The translations under genes were made by a program, and so were the position numbers. From Centroberyx gerrardi (Eukaryota > Chordata > Actinopteri > Beryciformes > Berycidae), in NCBI RefSeq assembly GCF_048128805.1, contig NC_136012.1, forward strand, positions 9,122,121 to 9,186,120: DNA of 64,000 nucleotides, given 5' to 3'. Under the pieces are notes generated by a model, which saw only the letters and a program-made list of their open reading frames with translations, made no database searches and was not told the DNA's origin. Shown one piece after another: positions 1 to 13,741 of the stretch (position 1 is the stretch's first letter; every line of letters starts with the position of its first letter).

Positions 1-3000
1 CTCCCCCCTCCGCCCCTGCCCCCCATGTTCAATACCATAAACTGCTCATTACTTGAGTGAAAATTACACCAAATAACTGTATTTGTGAGACTCTGCAATC
101 ATTTCTAAACAGTTCAGTTTTAGACAGGCATGTTATTTCAGCGATAAGCACTGTAAACAATTGAACAAAAGTGAGTTCAAGTGCTCCATAACAGCAGTTA
201 GCAACATTGGTGCAAAGCTTGTAAAACGCTTCAAAGCTTTGTCCAACAATGCGTCCTTCTGTTGATCAGCTTGTGCTTACCTGCTGAAGCTGCAGTCCAC
301 AAAGAAAGCAACTTACCAATACATGAAGTGTCAGTAGTATATTGATTGATGGTAAATATTAGTGAAGGGACACTCTCATTTCACATTGTGATCAGTTATT
401 TCAAACCCCCGTACGAGTCTGTCATCACAAACCTCTGCCGACCTTACTGCTTTATTGTGGGCCTTATTTCTGCGCTGGAACGGTGCCCATACTGAAATAG
501 ATGGGACATGGCTGTGATAAATGCCAGCCAGTACGTGGTTGCCATTGTGTTTGCCTAGGGAGACTCACGCCGTAGCAGCTGTGTACACTTTCTAGACACC
601 ATACTCCTGTTATAGAGGATGTATTTATCAGGGTGTCACACAGGGGGTGATTCAAGCAAGAGGGTGAATGAATGACAGAGGTAAACGTTTTAGAGAAATT
701 CCAGATAAGTGGTTGTGTGAGATATCTATAAGAAACAATTCTACATACATGTTTAGATTAGTAGTGTGTTTGATTCTTCAGTGTCTGATATGCATTTCTC
801 TGATTGTGCAAGAGATGCTTGTGACTTGTTTGGGCAAGAGTTGTTGATGTATGGAAGACTTGTGAAATTAAGTATGTTTTTTAGTGCCACTCCCCTCCCC
901 ACTGACTAATACTGTTGGCTTGACACCCATTCATGTCTGACTATCAACTCATATTATATACTTTTCTCATTTATATTAAGTGAGTCAAATAAGGATGTGC
1001 TATGACTCCCAGATTTGTAATGTAAAGACAAAACATTGTCCCATGCAAGTTCAAGTTTTTAAAATGGGCCATAATCAAAATGTAAGACCCCACACTTCTG
1101 TTTTCACCAACACAATGAGACCACGCACACACACACACACACACAGTAAAGTGAAGCGTGGTCACCAACAGTGGGGAAAGCATTTAAAAACACAGCAGAA
1201 ACACCACGCCACAGTCCACGCGGTGGGCCATGTTGCTTTCCCTCGCTGCTCTGCTCGCAAAAGGAAGCAGCTCGGTGCAGGGCCCCACCCAGGCCTCCAG
1301 TCACACACATTCCTTGATAGAGCCGACGGGCCAGCTGGAAGGGAGCCCAGCCTCTCCCCATGGTGACTAACTCCAAAGAAATGTCCTCTCTCTCTCTAAC
1401 TCTTGACTCCAGCTCTATTCTATGTCGCCCACCCTGCGCCCTGCGCCCTACCCGTCTGCCCACCTCCCCGCGGGCAGCCCGCCCCACCCCACCCGCAGCT
1501 CCAGGTTCTGCTCAAACAAACAACAACACCGCATTCAATCAGATGCTCACACACTCATGCGCGCTCTCAAACATACATGGAGAATGTCAACACAGGCTCT
1601 GCCAAACAGGATCCCCTTTCATCCCGAGGCTTGAACGGGCATCACCATCATAATCATCATTATCATCATCATCATTGAAGCTTGGATGGCTCCACTTTTG
1701 TGCCTGGCTGATGAAACAAACAGCACCCTCCCTTCCCCACCCCACCACACGCCACTCCCTCTGCCTCACCCAAAGCCACCCCACCCCTAGACCTGTCCCT
1801 GCCTCTCCTCCTTGTGTGTACACATACCTGGACTGTTTGACTGTCATGGTTTGCGCTAAAGTAGGTCAGAGCACTATGAAATCCTGATCAAAGAGCCTTA
1901 AGTCAATCCATCAGGCTGTTTGCATCAAGTCAACTGAGTGGAGAGAAAACGGGAGCAGTGTGACAATGATTAAAGCTCAAACGTAAGTGAATCAGGCATA
2001 GCAGTGGTGCTGGTGGTGAGTGGTAAGATTTGATTATGAGCAAATGAAAAGGCCTCAGTGTAGGGAGGGAAAGAGGGAGAGGGAGAGAGAGAGTGGGAGC
2101 AAAGAGCAGAGACCAAATCAGACTTGTTATCAAAACAGAATAGCCTCCCTGTTCCTCTCTCCCCATTGTGGTTTGAAGCAGTAGTACAACAAATACAAGA
2201 GTCAGGATACCAAGAGACACAACAGTAGGCCCCGGCGTAGCCTCACTCTTCCCTCAAAAACGCAGATAGGACATGCATGTGTGACGCATATAAAAGGAAT
2301 GCGCGTCAAAATAAATGGTTCTGTTCTCTGCTCTGTAGTCCACATAGCCCTAAACCAAACCACAGGTCCTGCAGAAGACCGAAGCCTGCCCACTGACGCC
2401 AACTTGGCCTGCTGCTGATTAAACCATTGTGACTTTGGCAGGAGCAGTCGTGCACAAAATGGAAAAACTGAAGAAAACTCTTTAAATCCTCTTCTCTCGG
2501 TTTTTACGAGATCACAAACAAGAGCAGGGCTAGATAAATTACATTTTGCCCGCACGTTCACTAAAGGAGAGTGAAAGCAAGGTTCTATGCTATGTGAGCA
2601 GGTAAGTAAAAAGACAAGTATTTAATTTGACACTGGGTAAAAAATAATATTTTCACAAAAATGAAAAGAAGCATACTTTGGATATAGTTGAGGTTATGAA
2701 ATGCGAAATGATCCCGGGCCGGTGCCTTGGGGCAGTTTCAGAGCCAGGAACATTGAGCAACTGACAATGGGGTAAGTAAGAAATAGGATGAAGAGAAGCA
2801 AAGCTGCTTTCCTGCAAAGTGGTGGACAGATCAGTTGAGCTGAGGATGCAAATTTTCCAACAGGCATAACTAGTTACACCATAGCAAGGGAGAGGGAGAG
2901 AGAGAGAGAGAGGTTGTAAAGTTTAAACGCCCCCCAACCAGAATAAGATGTCATGCCATGTCACACACGGCATAACAACTCATGCTAATGAACTCATGCT

Positions 3001-6000
3001 TATGAGCTGTCCATCTTCAACTCTGAGGTCAATTTAGTCATGGTTTGTTTCAGTCTACCACAGCTGCTGTTGTTACAAATGGATCTGAACACGCAGAGGC
3101 ACAAGACAAGGAGGTTAAGAAGAAGGTTACAGTGCAACCATAGCAGCAGAATGTAAATATAGGCGAAACACTAAAGCTATTCTGTAGCTGTATGCCTTGA
3201 AGCAAAGGCATAGAGTAGGGGTATATATTATTAAGACCAGAGTAGAGTAGAGTAGAGTAGTTGAGAGCAGAGCATTGGATTGTTAGGGTTAGGGTTAGAG
3301 TGCTTTTCTTGACTATCTGTTGCCAGATAAAGACAACCTAAACAAAGCAAAATATCTTTCTAAATTTACATTCCAAGCCCTGCTGCCCTGACATTTTGGG
3401 CGCCCCATTCCAAATAACTTTTTTTTTTTTCTTCGCAGATGCCACATGTCATTCCTTCCTCGGGGCAACGTGAAGGGGGTTGAGGGGGTTGGGAAACCTG
3501 TTCAGACGGTTAGTGGGGGGCGGGCAGGCAGCGCTGTGCACCAACACTTATGTAAGGTTTGCAGTGTTTGCACGGTTTGGTATCCTTTTGTAACGGATAT
3601 TCTGAAAAACGCCTCAGGGCAAATAGAGAGAATCAGAGGATCGCAGCTTTTTCTCTCTCGTTGCTGGTACAAAACAGTTGCGGGGTTATCCTCGTATCAG
3701 ATAAGAAGAATGACTCACACCCTAATTAAATTCCACTATCAAACCCAAAATGTCCCACTAAACTTGTAGCTACAATAAGCAACTTAGTGCCCATTAGTCC
3801 CTGGTCATATGAAATGAATAAGGCTCTTGGAAAATCCAAACAGGCTGGATAGCATGCATGTGTGCATGCATGTGTGTGGGTGTGACTCATAGGGATGTTA
3901 GCTGGTTGTGATCACTGTCTGAAACATACTTCTGAAATCATGATAGGCCCTCCACAGGGCATACTGAAGACGTGCTGAAACATTCCAAACCAGCGCTAGA
4001 TGGATGAGAAGGGAGTGGCTGCTGGGTGGATTGCCTAGAAAGACGTGCTAAAATCACACACTATGGTTAGTACACTTTTATTTGCAGCTGGAGAACAACT
4101 AGAGAAGGGATTGTGTTTTATTTCTGACTACAGGCCATGAATATCTACTTGAGACTTCTATCACTGTGACAGCTGTGTGCGTATCTGCACATCCAAACGT
4201 GCAATTGTTTGAGGGAACCGATCTCCAGGGAGGAACTTCAATGAGTCCGCGGGATCTTCAGGATGTCTGAGGGACCAACTTGGCCCCGAAATGAACGTCG
4301 AGTGCGAAAAGAAAACAAACTATAGTTTGATTACAATCACCCGGCCGCTCTTTCAGCTCATTCTCTACATCCACCTCCCTCCTTTCTCCTCTCCATGCTG
4401 TCCCTCCCTCCAACCGCCCACTCAACAAGCCCATGAGGAAATGGCAGAGGAAGTGTGCTAGAGACCGGGCTCTTTCCGTTTCACGCTGGCACGAATGAGT
4501 AACACCACTCCTCTCCTCTGTACTGCCCGTCAACGGAGCAAGACTATATGGCAGCTCTGGGGGAGCGCGGTGATAAATATCTTAGCACGGACAAGCTAAG
4601 ACTCTTAACAGCCATGAGGCATGTCCAGTTCTTTGAGGTAGTGAAGACGCTGTTTGCCACATGGATGGTAAAATGCGACAAAACCATTGTGAGTGACATT
4701 GTACAAAGTGAAGAAGGGGTTGGCTATGACTAAACCAGATTTTCATAATTAAAGCTGCTTCGAAAATTTCCAGTATGGATTTATGAATTCCTCTTTTGAT
4801 TTTAGGTAACTACAGAATGTAGCCTCTGTACTGGCTTCACTCATAGATTGTGCAAGTGTTGAGACTAATAGTATTTGCCCAAGACCAAGATGAGGCGCTG
4901 TTAGTCTACTTGTTAAGCTCAAGAACTGGTTCTTGACTCTCAGTCAAGAACCAGTTCTGAAACTTTTAATGCTTGGGAAATATTACCAGTACTTGCTGAA
5001 TATGTGTCCCTGCCTTTGCTTGTGGCATAACTCTACATCTTTAGTATCAGAAATAGTATCAGTAGGTGTAACATGGATTGCTGAAATGCTAAGAGCACCA
5101 AACATACCTCTACAGACAACCTACCAGCAACTACTCTTAGCCTTGTGTGACCATATGGCTCTTCAAGGAAACAGTCTGTGTCACAATCAATCACCTTGAC
5201 AAGAGCAATTTGAGAAATGCCAGACTTTTACAGCTTTGAGGCACTCAACATGAGCTGGCGGTGTATTGTCGACAGCCTGCGGAGAGCGCAGAGAGAAGCA
5301 GCTTCCCCCTCGCACTCCACAGAGCTGACTTTAGGGTGTGGCAGGAGGGAGTTGTGGAGGCCAGGCAACCGCACACAGTGAAATTTGAATTTCAACCCAG
5401 CTTCTTCAAAGCATTACGTCTGGTCTGGACTTTTAACCCTCTTCTGTTGCCCCTGCCTCGTCCGTGACTTGAATAAATGCATCGGACCGAACGCAAAACA
5501 GGTTATGCAATGATTCTCGTGCGGGCCACACCTGGAAGGACACCGCTTACGCTATAAATTGAAGTAAGCTGGGCACCAAAAATGAATCCCCCTTCACTTT
5601 TTAGGCGAAGAAACTGCGTCTTTCTCTCTGAATGCACTGAGAAGTCTTAGCTCCCCCCCTCTATGCCTCAAACCTGGTTTCAATTAGCTTGTCTTTCCAA
5701 ACCACTACATTCCATTACCCCCCTCCCCCCCGCCTCCACCCAACCCATCCCCCCTTCACTAACGCACTCCCTGCGTCTCTCTCCCCCTCCTCCCCCCCCC
5801 CGCACACCCTGGCCAGGAGCCCAGGTTAAGAGACCCGAGGTGAAAGAAAGAGAGAAGAGAAATTTCACTCTACCCAAGACTTTAAAAAGCCCGTCATAAA
5901 AAAACAAGCACATGCCTGAGCAACAAAGCAACAAAGCAGCAATACAGCGATAGTATATCACACAGCCTGTTCTTTAATGCTCTTCTTACGTAACACTTGT

Positions 6001-6190
6001 GTATGGCTGGAAAAGGAGGTAAAGCTTGTTCAAAAACTGCTGCAGATCAGCTCAGCTCACAACTTTTTCATATCAAGGATCCTCAAATACATGAGACTTA
6101 GTTGAGAATTATACAAGCCTCTACACTGTAGATGGGCGGAGGAAAAACTATGATCAAATTCTGTTATTGAGCTAACATTTCGTGAAAAAA
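1..6190. other. Intergenic, no gene seen
   Basis: AT-rich unique sequence with short (CA)n near 1,127-1,145, (GA)n near 2,885-2,912, AGAGT pentamers and two TTAGGG units near 3,239-3,298, and the hairpin at 4,922. A TATAAAA at 2,289-2,295 sits between inverted arms. No conserved coding frame recognised on either strand. Confidence 0.6.
4922..4958. repeat. Perfect short hairpin, 17-bp arms and 3-nt loop
   Basis: AGAACTGGTTCTTGACT (4,922-4,938), loop CTC, then its exact reverse complement AGTCAAGAACCAGTTCT (4,942-4,958). No mismatch. Too short for a canonical pre-miRNA. Function unknown. Confidence 0.85.
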
Positions 6191-6197
6191 CTGTGAA

Positions 6198-6288
6198 ATT
6201 AAACTATTCTTCATTTTGCTGGGGACGCCCTGGCAGACTTCCATGAAGGACCCCCAGAGGTCCACAGACCCCAGCTTGGGAACCACTG
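6198..6288 (-). mobile_element. hAT-like element end, same family as 35,652
   Basis: Reading the minus strand from 6,288: CAGTGGTTCCCAAGCTGGGG, then a GGGGGTCCTTCATGG motif and GTCCCCAGCAAAATGAAG, which follows the first 90 bp of the element at 35,652 closely. The opposite end is not found nearby, so this is a fragment. Confidence 0.55.
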
Positions 6289-6299
6289 CTATAGATGAT

Positions 6300-9200
6300 T
6301 ACAGCCTGCATGGAGAAGGGTTTTTTTTCTCTCCCTTGGGTGCGCCTCTCTGGGAGGAGACGGAGCAGCGAGAAGGGAGGGCGAAGGGAAAGAGGAGGGG
6401 GTGGAAGGAGGTGAAGCAGTGGAATCCACACCCAAGCCTGTTGCTGCAGGCTCTCACACATAACTGGGAAGTACCTTCACGTTTTAAACTCCCCAAGTCG
6501 TAGCAAAGGGCGTTGGATAGATATGTAAAATAACTGCAGGATAACATCAACCGCAAGAAATTGGCTTTGTCTTACGTTATCTTTCTGGCGCTTCCTCTGT
6601 ACAACAACTTACAACCATGGAAGTATTATATTACAACTTGTGTTGGGATACTCCAGCCTATCCCATACACTAGTCTACGTGTATGAAGGAGATCCACGTT
6701 GCACTCATACAATCCAATCACCGCAGCAATGAAGAGAAAATTTTAAGACCATGTTTCATTCCCTAAGATACTATCAAGAACAATATTCCCTCTAGAAGAA
6801 AGACTTTGGCGCTTTGGTGTGCGGTTGAACCTCATGTGCGCCTCGGGCAACTACTTTTGTGCGCAGTTAAAAGAAAAGCGAAGTGCGCAACTCCAGTCAA
6901 GTCGTCTCCATTCACGTTGTGGCTGCGGGTACACACCCACTTCTCATCTCCTGGTCCAAATTTGAAAAAAAAACCCACCAAAGCTTACACTAGTGAATAC
7001 TACTGCAAAGCAAGAGCATCCTATGATATTTTTTTATAAGGATACTATACAAACACCACGGCAAAACTTGACGTCCCTATAGGAATACCATAGGATACCA
7101 TAGGGAATAAACAAACGCCATAAAGCAGCATAAAGTCACTATATACGCACACTTGAGTACCACACACTCACTGTAAGTGCCTGACGGAATATTATAGGGA
7201 TATTTGAGTGATAATAGCCTTCTTTATCACTTTTGCAACTTTACCCACGCAACAAACTTTGGCCAAGTTATTACAAGTTCATCACTATTTTGCAAGACCG
7301 CTGCATCTGAAGCAATTCGATTCCCAGTTGGCAATGCAGTTTAGAAATGTAAAAAAAAGCAATAACATTCACATTATCATAATAATAATAATAATAATGG
7401 TTTGCATCTTTACCTTAGCGCAGTCTTTGCGCCCAAGAAGTCTCACTCCAGCTTGAGCATCCTTGGAAAGTTGTCCTCCTGTCCCCCAGCCCAAGAAAAG
7501 CGCGTCTTGCCAGTCTCAACTTTTGCAGTCTAAAAAGATTCTCTCACTCTTTTGGTGTATTTCTCTAACAGCCCACTTTCCAGGGCGTTTTCTCCCCCTC
7601 TCTCCCTCCCTCCTCTGCTCTGAGTGCTTTTCACTTCTTTTTTTTTTTTTTTTTTCGCTCTCTCTCTCTCTTTCTGTGTGGCTGCTCCTCTGGGCTGAGC
7701 AGAGTGGTTGGATAGGGAGCTGGGTAGGGCTCCTGGTTTGCAGAGGGAGGGGAGAGGAGGGGAGGGGACCGGTGTGAGGGAGTGGTCCTTCGTGGCCCTG
7801 GAGCCCACCCACCGCTTCGCATAAAGAGCTCCGATGACATGCAACAGGAGAAGGCATTTTTGTGAACTTTTGTAAATAAATAAATAAATAAATAAAGCCC
7901 ACTTGTAAACTTTGTTTACAAACGTTTTACAAAAGTTTACAATTCGCTAAATCCTAAAGTATGACAAAGTCCCAACATTTACTATAATTTATACCAAAAT
8001 GTCACTGTTAGGCATTGCTTTTGATCGCTTATATGATTAAATTATGGGGGGCAATTGGAGCAAAGACCAGTGACAGAGAACATGTTATTTGGTAAATGTG
8101 ATCAATTATTAGAACTAACACCAAACTATCAGCTTAGAGGGAACATTGGTCCTAAATGCTCTCAATATGACTTTTTTTTTTTTTAGATATGGCCTCCAAA
8201 TAAAATTCTGTAGATCTTTGCTTGATCTTGTCTGTACTTTATGAAGATAAAAACTGCAAGATCACCATTTGGACTCACTGAGGCTAATGTATGGTAAGTG
8301 TCACCTTTTGCCATACCCAGTTGACGCCCATGCAAAAAGGGGGCGGGCCTTAACTGCCTGACATAAATGCTCTTACACAAAGACCAGAGTAAGCCTTGTA
8401 ATAAAGCAGTAAAAAGCCAATATACTATTTGAACAACACTGCTGTTGTTCTTGCCATTCTTATCTTCCAGCTGAACGCAGTACACCTCCTCCCTGTTTAA
8501 GTTTTGTTAATTATTTGAAGGAGTTTATTCTTTATTTCACATTTCAGAATAAGAATACAGTATAGTATACAGTAACAGGTATAGTATACAGAAACAAGGA
8601 TCAAGTAAAACAATAAACATAAATGCAATGCCTGCCACCACCACTCTCACACACACAGAGACACACACAAACACACACACCGCAAAATACGTATCCTATG
8701 AGGCACAATCATATAAACATGCTATTACAGCACTTAGATTACTGCACACAAACTCACACACAGTTATCATTAACAAAATGACTCAGCAGTGGGTCCTTTA
8801 CTTCAGATGGTTTTGGTTGAAAGCTCGCTCTTGTTATATTTCCATTTTGGATGAAGACATTGCTCAAGATTTTCAAAGTACAAATGCTTACATCCTCTTT
8901 CATCCTCATCCTCCACCATTTCATAAGCAGAGGTCTTAAAACAGTAATAGCAACCTCAATCATATTTAATAGAAAGTCCATATCGGCTTCCCAGCAATCA
9001 TTTTGTAAGAGTCAGTGTCACATTTTTCAAACGGTGGATGTAATATAACTGTAAAACTCTTCATTACTGGTGCCATGAGATTACCCATAAAATATATGAA
9101 TGAAAAGCCACTGACAAAAAGTACTTTCACTCTCAATGCATGCTGTTTTTCATGCCAGACTACATTTCTGCTATGATACTGCAGTGATGTTTCAGTTCTC

Positions 9201-9600
9201 CTCTCACTATTATGTACTATATGCTGTTTCTGCTCACGTTCCAGTCTCCCAGCCTGCATGGAGACATTGTCGTTATGTACACAAGCCCTAACACAGTGCT
9301 GAGTCAAATAGGGTGTTGTCCAACTCACTTTCAAATATTAAAAAGGGAGGTTTCCTTATTCGCTTTGAGACATTTTTTATTTCAGAAAATGCAAAACAAT
9401 GCAAATGATCGGACAGGATCACACAGTGCCAGTCTTGAATTTGTGCGTATGCTTTAATGCGTTGAAGAAATATGAGAATTGATGACACAAGTCGATGAGA
9501 CAGAGCCATAAGGGGCGGTTTCTCAGACTAGCTCAGCCTGGGATTACCTGTAATGTGGGATCAGCAATTGGAGCCTTACAGGCTTGAAGATGGAAATGTC
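6300..9600. other. Intergenic, no gene seen
   Basis: Contains pyrimidine-rich sequence at 7,550-7,680, (AAAT)n at about 7,869-7,896, short (AAT)n near 7,378-7,397 and CA-rich sequence near 8,640-8,685. Open frames here are short and low-complexity. Confidence 0.6.
8970..9050 (+). repeat. Dispersed repeat fragment, pair of 12,462-12,530
   Basis: CCAGCAATCATTTTGTAAGA then CACATTTTTCAAACGGTG parallels CCAGCAATCTTTTTGTCAGG then CGCATTTTTCAAATGGTG at 12,466. Family unknown. Confidence 0.45.
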
Positions 9601-9658
9601 TGATAAATATATGAGTTCAGTAATTTAAACAGTATGACTGGATAGGATGTGTAGGAGG

Positions 9659-9659
<1 letters not shown>

Positions 9660-9694
<35 letters not shown>

Positions 9695-10156
9695 ATAAGC
9701 ATATGTTTGTAATTTCATATACATTGCAAATTGGACATGCATGTGGGATATGTGTGTATGTGCATGTGTGAGTGTTAATGTGCATGCGCCCTGTGTGTGT
9801 GTGTGTGTGTGTGTGTGTATACATTGGCACTTGCTGCTGACGTTCAATGTAAAGCTTGTCCTTGAAACACCCCTTTCCACATGTCACACCCATGAGGTGA
9901 AACGGCAAACAACAGACGAGGAGTAGAGCAAACACAGAGGAAGTTGCTGCGTGGCTTTTGTAGGGAGAAGCGAACAGGGAGTGGCACACACACACACACG
10001 CACACGCACACACACTCACACACATACTCTCACATATTACCACATTACACCACCGTGAGTCAAGAGAGCTCTGATTTTGTTTTCTCTCAAAAACAGGGTG
10101 CAGCGGTCCCACAAAAGCAGAGGACCCACTGTGCGCGTGTGTGCGTTTGTCTCTGA

Positions 10157-10192
<36 letters not shown>
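9660..10192 (+). repeat. Cluster of (GT)n and (CA)n microsatellites
   Basis: (GT)n at 9,662-9,693, 9,794-9,818 and 10,159-10,192, and (CA)n at 9,984-10,024. The 220-codon minus-strand frame here (His/Thr runs) is a repeat artefact. Confidence 0.9.
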
Positions 10193-10194
<2 letters not shown>

Positions 10195-10809
10195 GTAGGT
10201 GTATGTGTGTGTGTAGGTGTGTGCATGCGCCGGCGCATTCATGCCGAGATAAAAGCAAAGGAGTAATCCCAACCATGTGTAAGATAAGCAGGAACCCTAA
10301 AGGACCCTGTATGATGCAGGGTATTGCATTACTCTTTGGACAGTAACAGTGTTTTACATAAACAATGCTGAAGAACAGTAAGAGGGTTCCTAATTTAAAA
10401 CACATTAGGGGTTAGAAAGTTCTAAAAATGGGCTTTTTTTATGCCAAATTCTGGGTATGTGTGGGTATAAACGCTATGGATTACATAATTTTATTGACTC
10501 CAGAGATAATCTCCACACATTTGTGCTCCCATCCTCTTTTTAAAGTTCTGCTGGTTGCCAGTTTGAGCTGCAGAAGCGTGGCGTCGCACCAGTAGAAAGG
10601 CCCGATCCTCACGCTCCTCACACAAAGTATCCTGCTACTGCACCTGTTTACTCAGCTCCACGGCTGTTTGACTTCTTGCCGCTGAAGGTGTGGCTGTTGC
10701 TGCCTTTGAAGAACAGTTTCAGCTTCAAGCAATAGCCTACCTGCCGTCAGACAGGCAACTGAACAGGACCTGAGCGCGTGTCTACAGCAGGGCGCCGGTC
10801 CAAACTGTA

Positions 10810-11143
10810 GTGTGTGCTGCAGAACAACATTTTAGAATAACAGTAGAGACATCAAAACTATGAAATAACACAAATGGAATTATGCAGTTACCAAAAAAGT
10901 GTTAAACAAATCAAAACTATCTTATATTTTAGATTCTTTAAAGTAGCTGCCCTTTGCCTTGATAGAAAGGCTTTGGAAAGAAATTCATACATAGGATCAA
11001 CTTCACTATTTATATTTGTCTAAGAAACAAATTTCAAGCATTCACAAGCATAAGCTTTTAGATCAAAATGACTTTAAGAGAATGAAAAACATAGTGCATT
11101 CAATCAGGTGTGTCCAAACTTTTGACAGGTAGTGTAGATTTTT
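10810..11143 (+). mobile_element. Degenerate non-autonomous Tc1-like element
   Basis: The right end GTGTGTCCAAACTTTTGACA followed by GGTAGTGTAG matches the fish Tc1-type ending 'TGTCCAAACTTTTGACTGGTA...'. The inner GTAGCTGCCCTTTGCCTTGA segment is a remnant of the transposase-region sequence that usually accompanies it. The left end is only approximate (CTGTAGTGTG near 10,806). No intact transposase. Confidence 0.65.
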
Positions 11144-11215
11144 TTTCAATACAGCAATGTTCAGCATGTTATTTCCCTGTTAAATGTTCTTCACTGTACA
11201 CACTGACGACATTTA

Positions 11216-11237
11216 CCCCCCCCCCCCCCCCCCCCCC
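11216..11237 (+). repeat. C22 homopolymer
   Basis: Twenty-two consecutive C residues. Length is likely variable and prone to sequencing error. Confidence 0.9.
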
Positions 11238-11239
11238 GT

Positions 11240-13650
11240 CCCAATTCCTTGCATAAGTAACATAACTCTATACTGAATGCACAAAATATTTGGGATACTT
11301 GCTCTTTTACACTAATGAGGTGAATCCAGGTAAAAGCCATTATCCCTTATTGATTTCCCTTATAAAATCTATACCAATCACAAAGGAGGAGAAGTAGATA
11401 AAGAGAAACAGATGAGTTAGAGGAGGATTTTTAAGCTTTGAGACAACAGAGATGTGGATTGTGCAAAAGATGGTACAACTCAACATCAGGAAGATGTCCC
11501 CTAATATTCTGTACATTCAGAGTCTGTTTTCACAAGCTGCATCCCCTCTGCCTGTCACCCGCCTTGTGGAAAGTCACTGCAGATGAATACAAGGATATGT
11601 GGGAATGGGTGTGTTTCCTAGTCCTAGGTGTGTCAACCAGTGTGAACCAGTGCAAATAGCTTGGCTTAGACTCGCGGTGAGTCACGGCCCATGACTACAA
11701 TGCAAACACAGCAGCTCAGACTGTAGGGGAGAAGAAAATCAGAGGATTAGATGGGGATGGATGGTTGAATGTGCTAGTGGGCGTGGGCTTGTGTGTGTGT
11801 GTGTGCTTGTTTTGTGTCTGTGTGAGTCTGTGTGTGTGATTCATGTCTCCCACAGGATAAGGGAAGTCACAAGTCACATTGCGCTGGTCAGAGTGATACA
11901 GTAGATTGTGATCCGATTAGACAAAAGTGACACCACACCTGGATCAAATGGTAGTTTGAATAATATCAATTTCTTTGAGCAATTATTTTGGCTTGGCCAG
12001 TACGTATAAGTGCCAGATGGGTGTGAATTGTTCTTTTAGGACAATTTGATTGTGCAACGCAGGTTTAATCAGTCACAGAGGACTATCTGATCAGATTTCA
12101 ATAGCATTTTTAACCCAGGGCAAATTTAAAGAGGTTTTAAAAGGCTGATAAAGGTTTGGATGTGATCAGCAGAAGGAACATTCCTGTACTCCACTTCTAA
12201 AATGTCACGATTTGCAACTGAAATTCTTTCTTCCATTCAAACAATACGAGCAGTGTGCCTGGCAAATGGCCCGTCTCTGTGAGTCATCAAGAGCATTTAC
12301 TAGAACATGAGATATAATAGAAGGGTTTCATTCCAATACATTTTGGAATGTAGCTTAGTGTTTGATGCTCAGTTTAAAAAAAAAAAGGTTCCTCCTTTTA
12401 AAATATTGCTAAGCACTCAGGATAACCAATACCTTCAAGAATATTCAATAATGACATTTACTCTCATGCCAGCAATCTTTTTGTCAGGGCCAGTGTCGCA
12501 TTTTTCAAATGGTGCACTCTCGTTTTGAAGCAAACTTCCTCAATATGTGATTCATTTATTTGTCACCTCTGTTCTGCAATGAATACTATTGAAAGGCTGA
12601 GAGGAATTCTGAACGGCACTAAGAGCAAAGCGAAATTGTGACTTGCCTAAATGCTTTTTAAAGCATCTTGCTTTCTCTGAAACTGAGCTCGGTTTGCTGC
12701 GTTTGTGGTTGCTCGCAAATGTCAATAAACTTAAACGGCTGTGTGTTGGAGTCCAGTTTGCATCTGGAGCGAGCCGCCGCAATCACTGGTGAAAGTGGGC
12801 ACTCTTGCAAAGCGGAGATTGCGTGCAAAAAAAACAGACTGTAAGATCTTTGTTATACCAACTTCATTAGATTTTTACACAATGGGAAATATTGTCAGTG
12901 TTGTGTCAAGTGTTTCTCCACCCGATGCAGAGGACAAATAAACAGATGTCAAATACACATTGTCAGACAGGACAGTGTCAGTGTCCAAGAATGTCAAAGA
13001 CAGTCCATTACAGATTCATCCAGTGCTCTCCATAAATAAATGCACCATTGTTGCAGATGAGTCAGAAAGGCTGCAACAGATAAACAGCACAAAGACTGAG
13101 CTATTATATGTTCCTAAGGAAAAAATGTTGCCAGAACTATTATGGAGATGCAGTTTCAAGCTGTTGCTGGAAATTGTATATCAACTTTTCAGATTTTTTA
13201 TTTCTGATTCTGTCATTGTTTACTTGCGGAGGATTGGGCTTCATGGTAAACTGATGGAATGCCACAGTACTGAGGCTCTGAAGGGGTGAAATCCCCAAGA
13301 CCGATACAGATGCATGCTGGACTTCACAGTGAGGTTCTTCCTTGCTGTTTCCCCCCCAGAACCCACATAGCTACATGTCATTGTTGTTGGTGAAAACATA
13401 CTATCTCCAAAATGTCAGCGACAAGAATAACAGCCTTGTTTTTTAGCTTGACCACCGTGCATTTTTGAGTTTATCCAATGGGTTCTGGAAGGGTTTCATA
13501 AAGCCAAGAGTTGTGGAATTTTCCAACCCATATAGGAGCATGTGATCGTTTCATTTAAATTAAAATATGAAAATCTCCAAAATTGGAGTTGTAAGGTTTT
13601 CGGACCACAGCTACAATATGCAGAAGAAATGTTCTGTAACAAATCAAAAC
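11240..13650. other. Intergenic, no gene seen
   Basis: Mostly unique AT-rich DNA with one short dispersed repeat (12,462-12,530). A 109-codon plus frame at 12,960-13,289 is unrecognised and has no splice or family support. Confidence 0.55.
12462..12530 (+). repeat. Dispersed repeat fragment, pair of 8,970-9,050
   Basis: Second copy of the short element described at 8,970, same orientation, about 3.5 kb away. Confidence 0.45.
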
Positions 13651-13659
13651 AAAGCAAAG

Positions 13660-13741
13660 CAAAAGAAAAGAAAAGAAAAGAAAAGAAAAGAAAAGAAAAG
13701 AAAAGAAAAGAAAAGAATAGAAAAGAAAAGAAAAGAAAAGA
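13660..13741 (+). repeat. (AAAAG)n microsatellite
   Basis: About 15 AAAAG units with one interruption (AATAG at about 13,717). Confidence 0.9.

Noticed and set aside
3280-3300. Interstitial telomere
   Set aside because: Only two to three TTAGGG-like units; chance or microsatellite level.
9576-10238. 220-codon minus-strand open frame
   Set aside because: Built from His-Thr runs encoded by (GT)n repeats; no conserved sequence between them.
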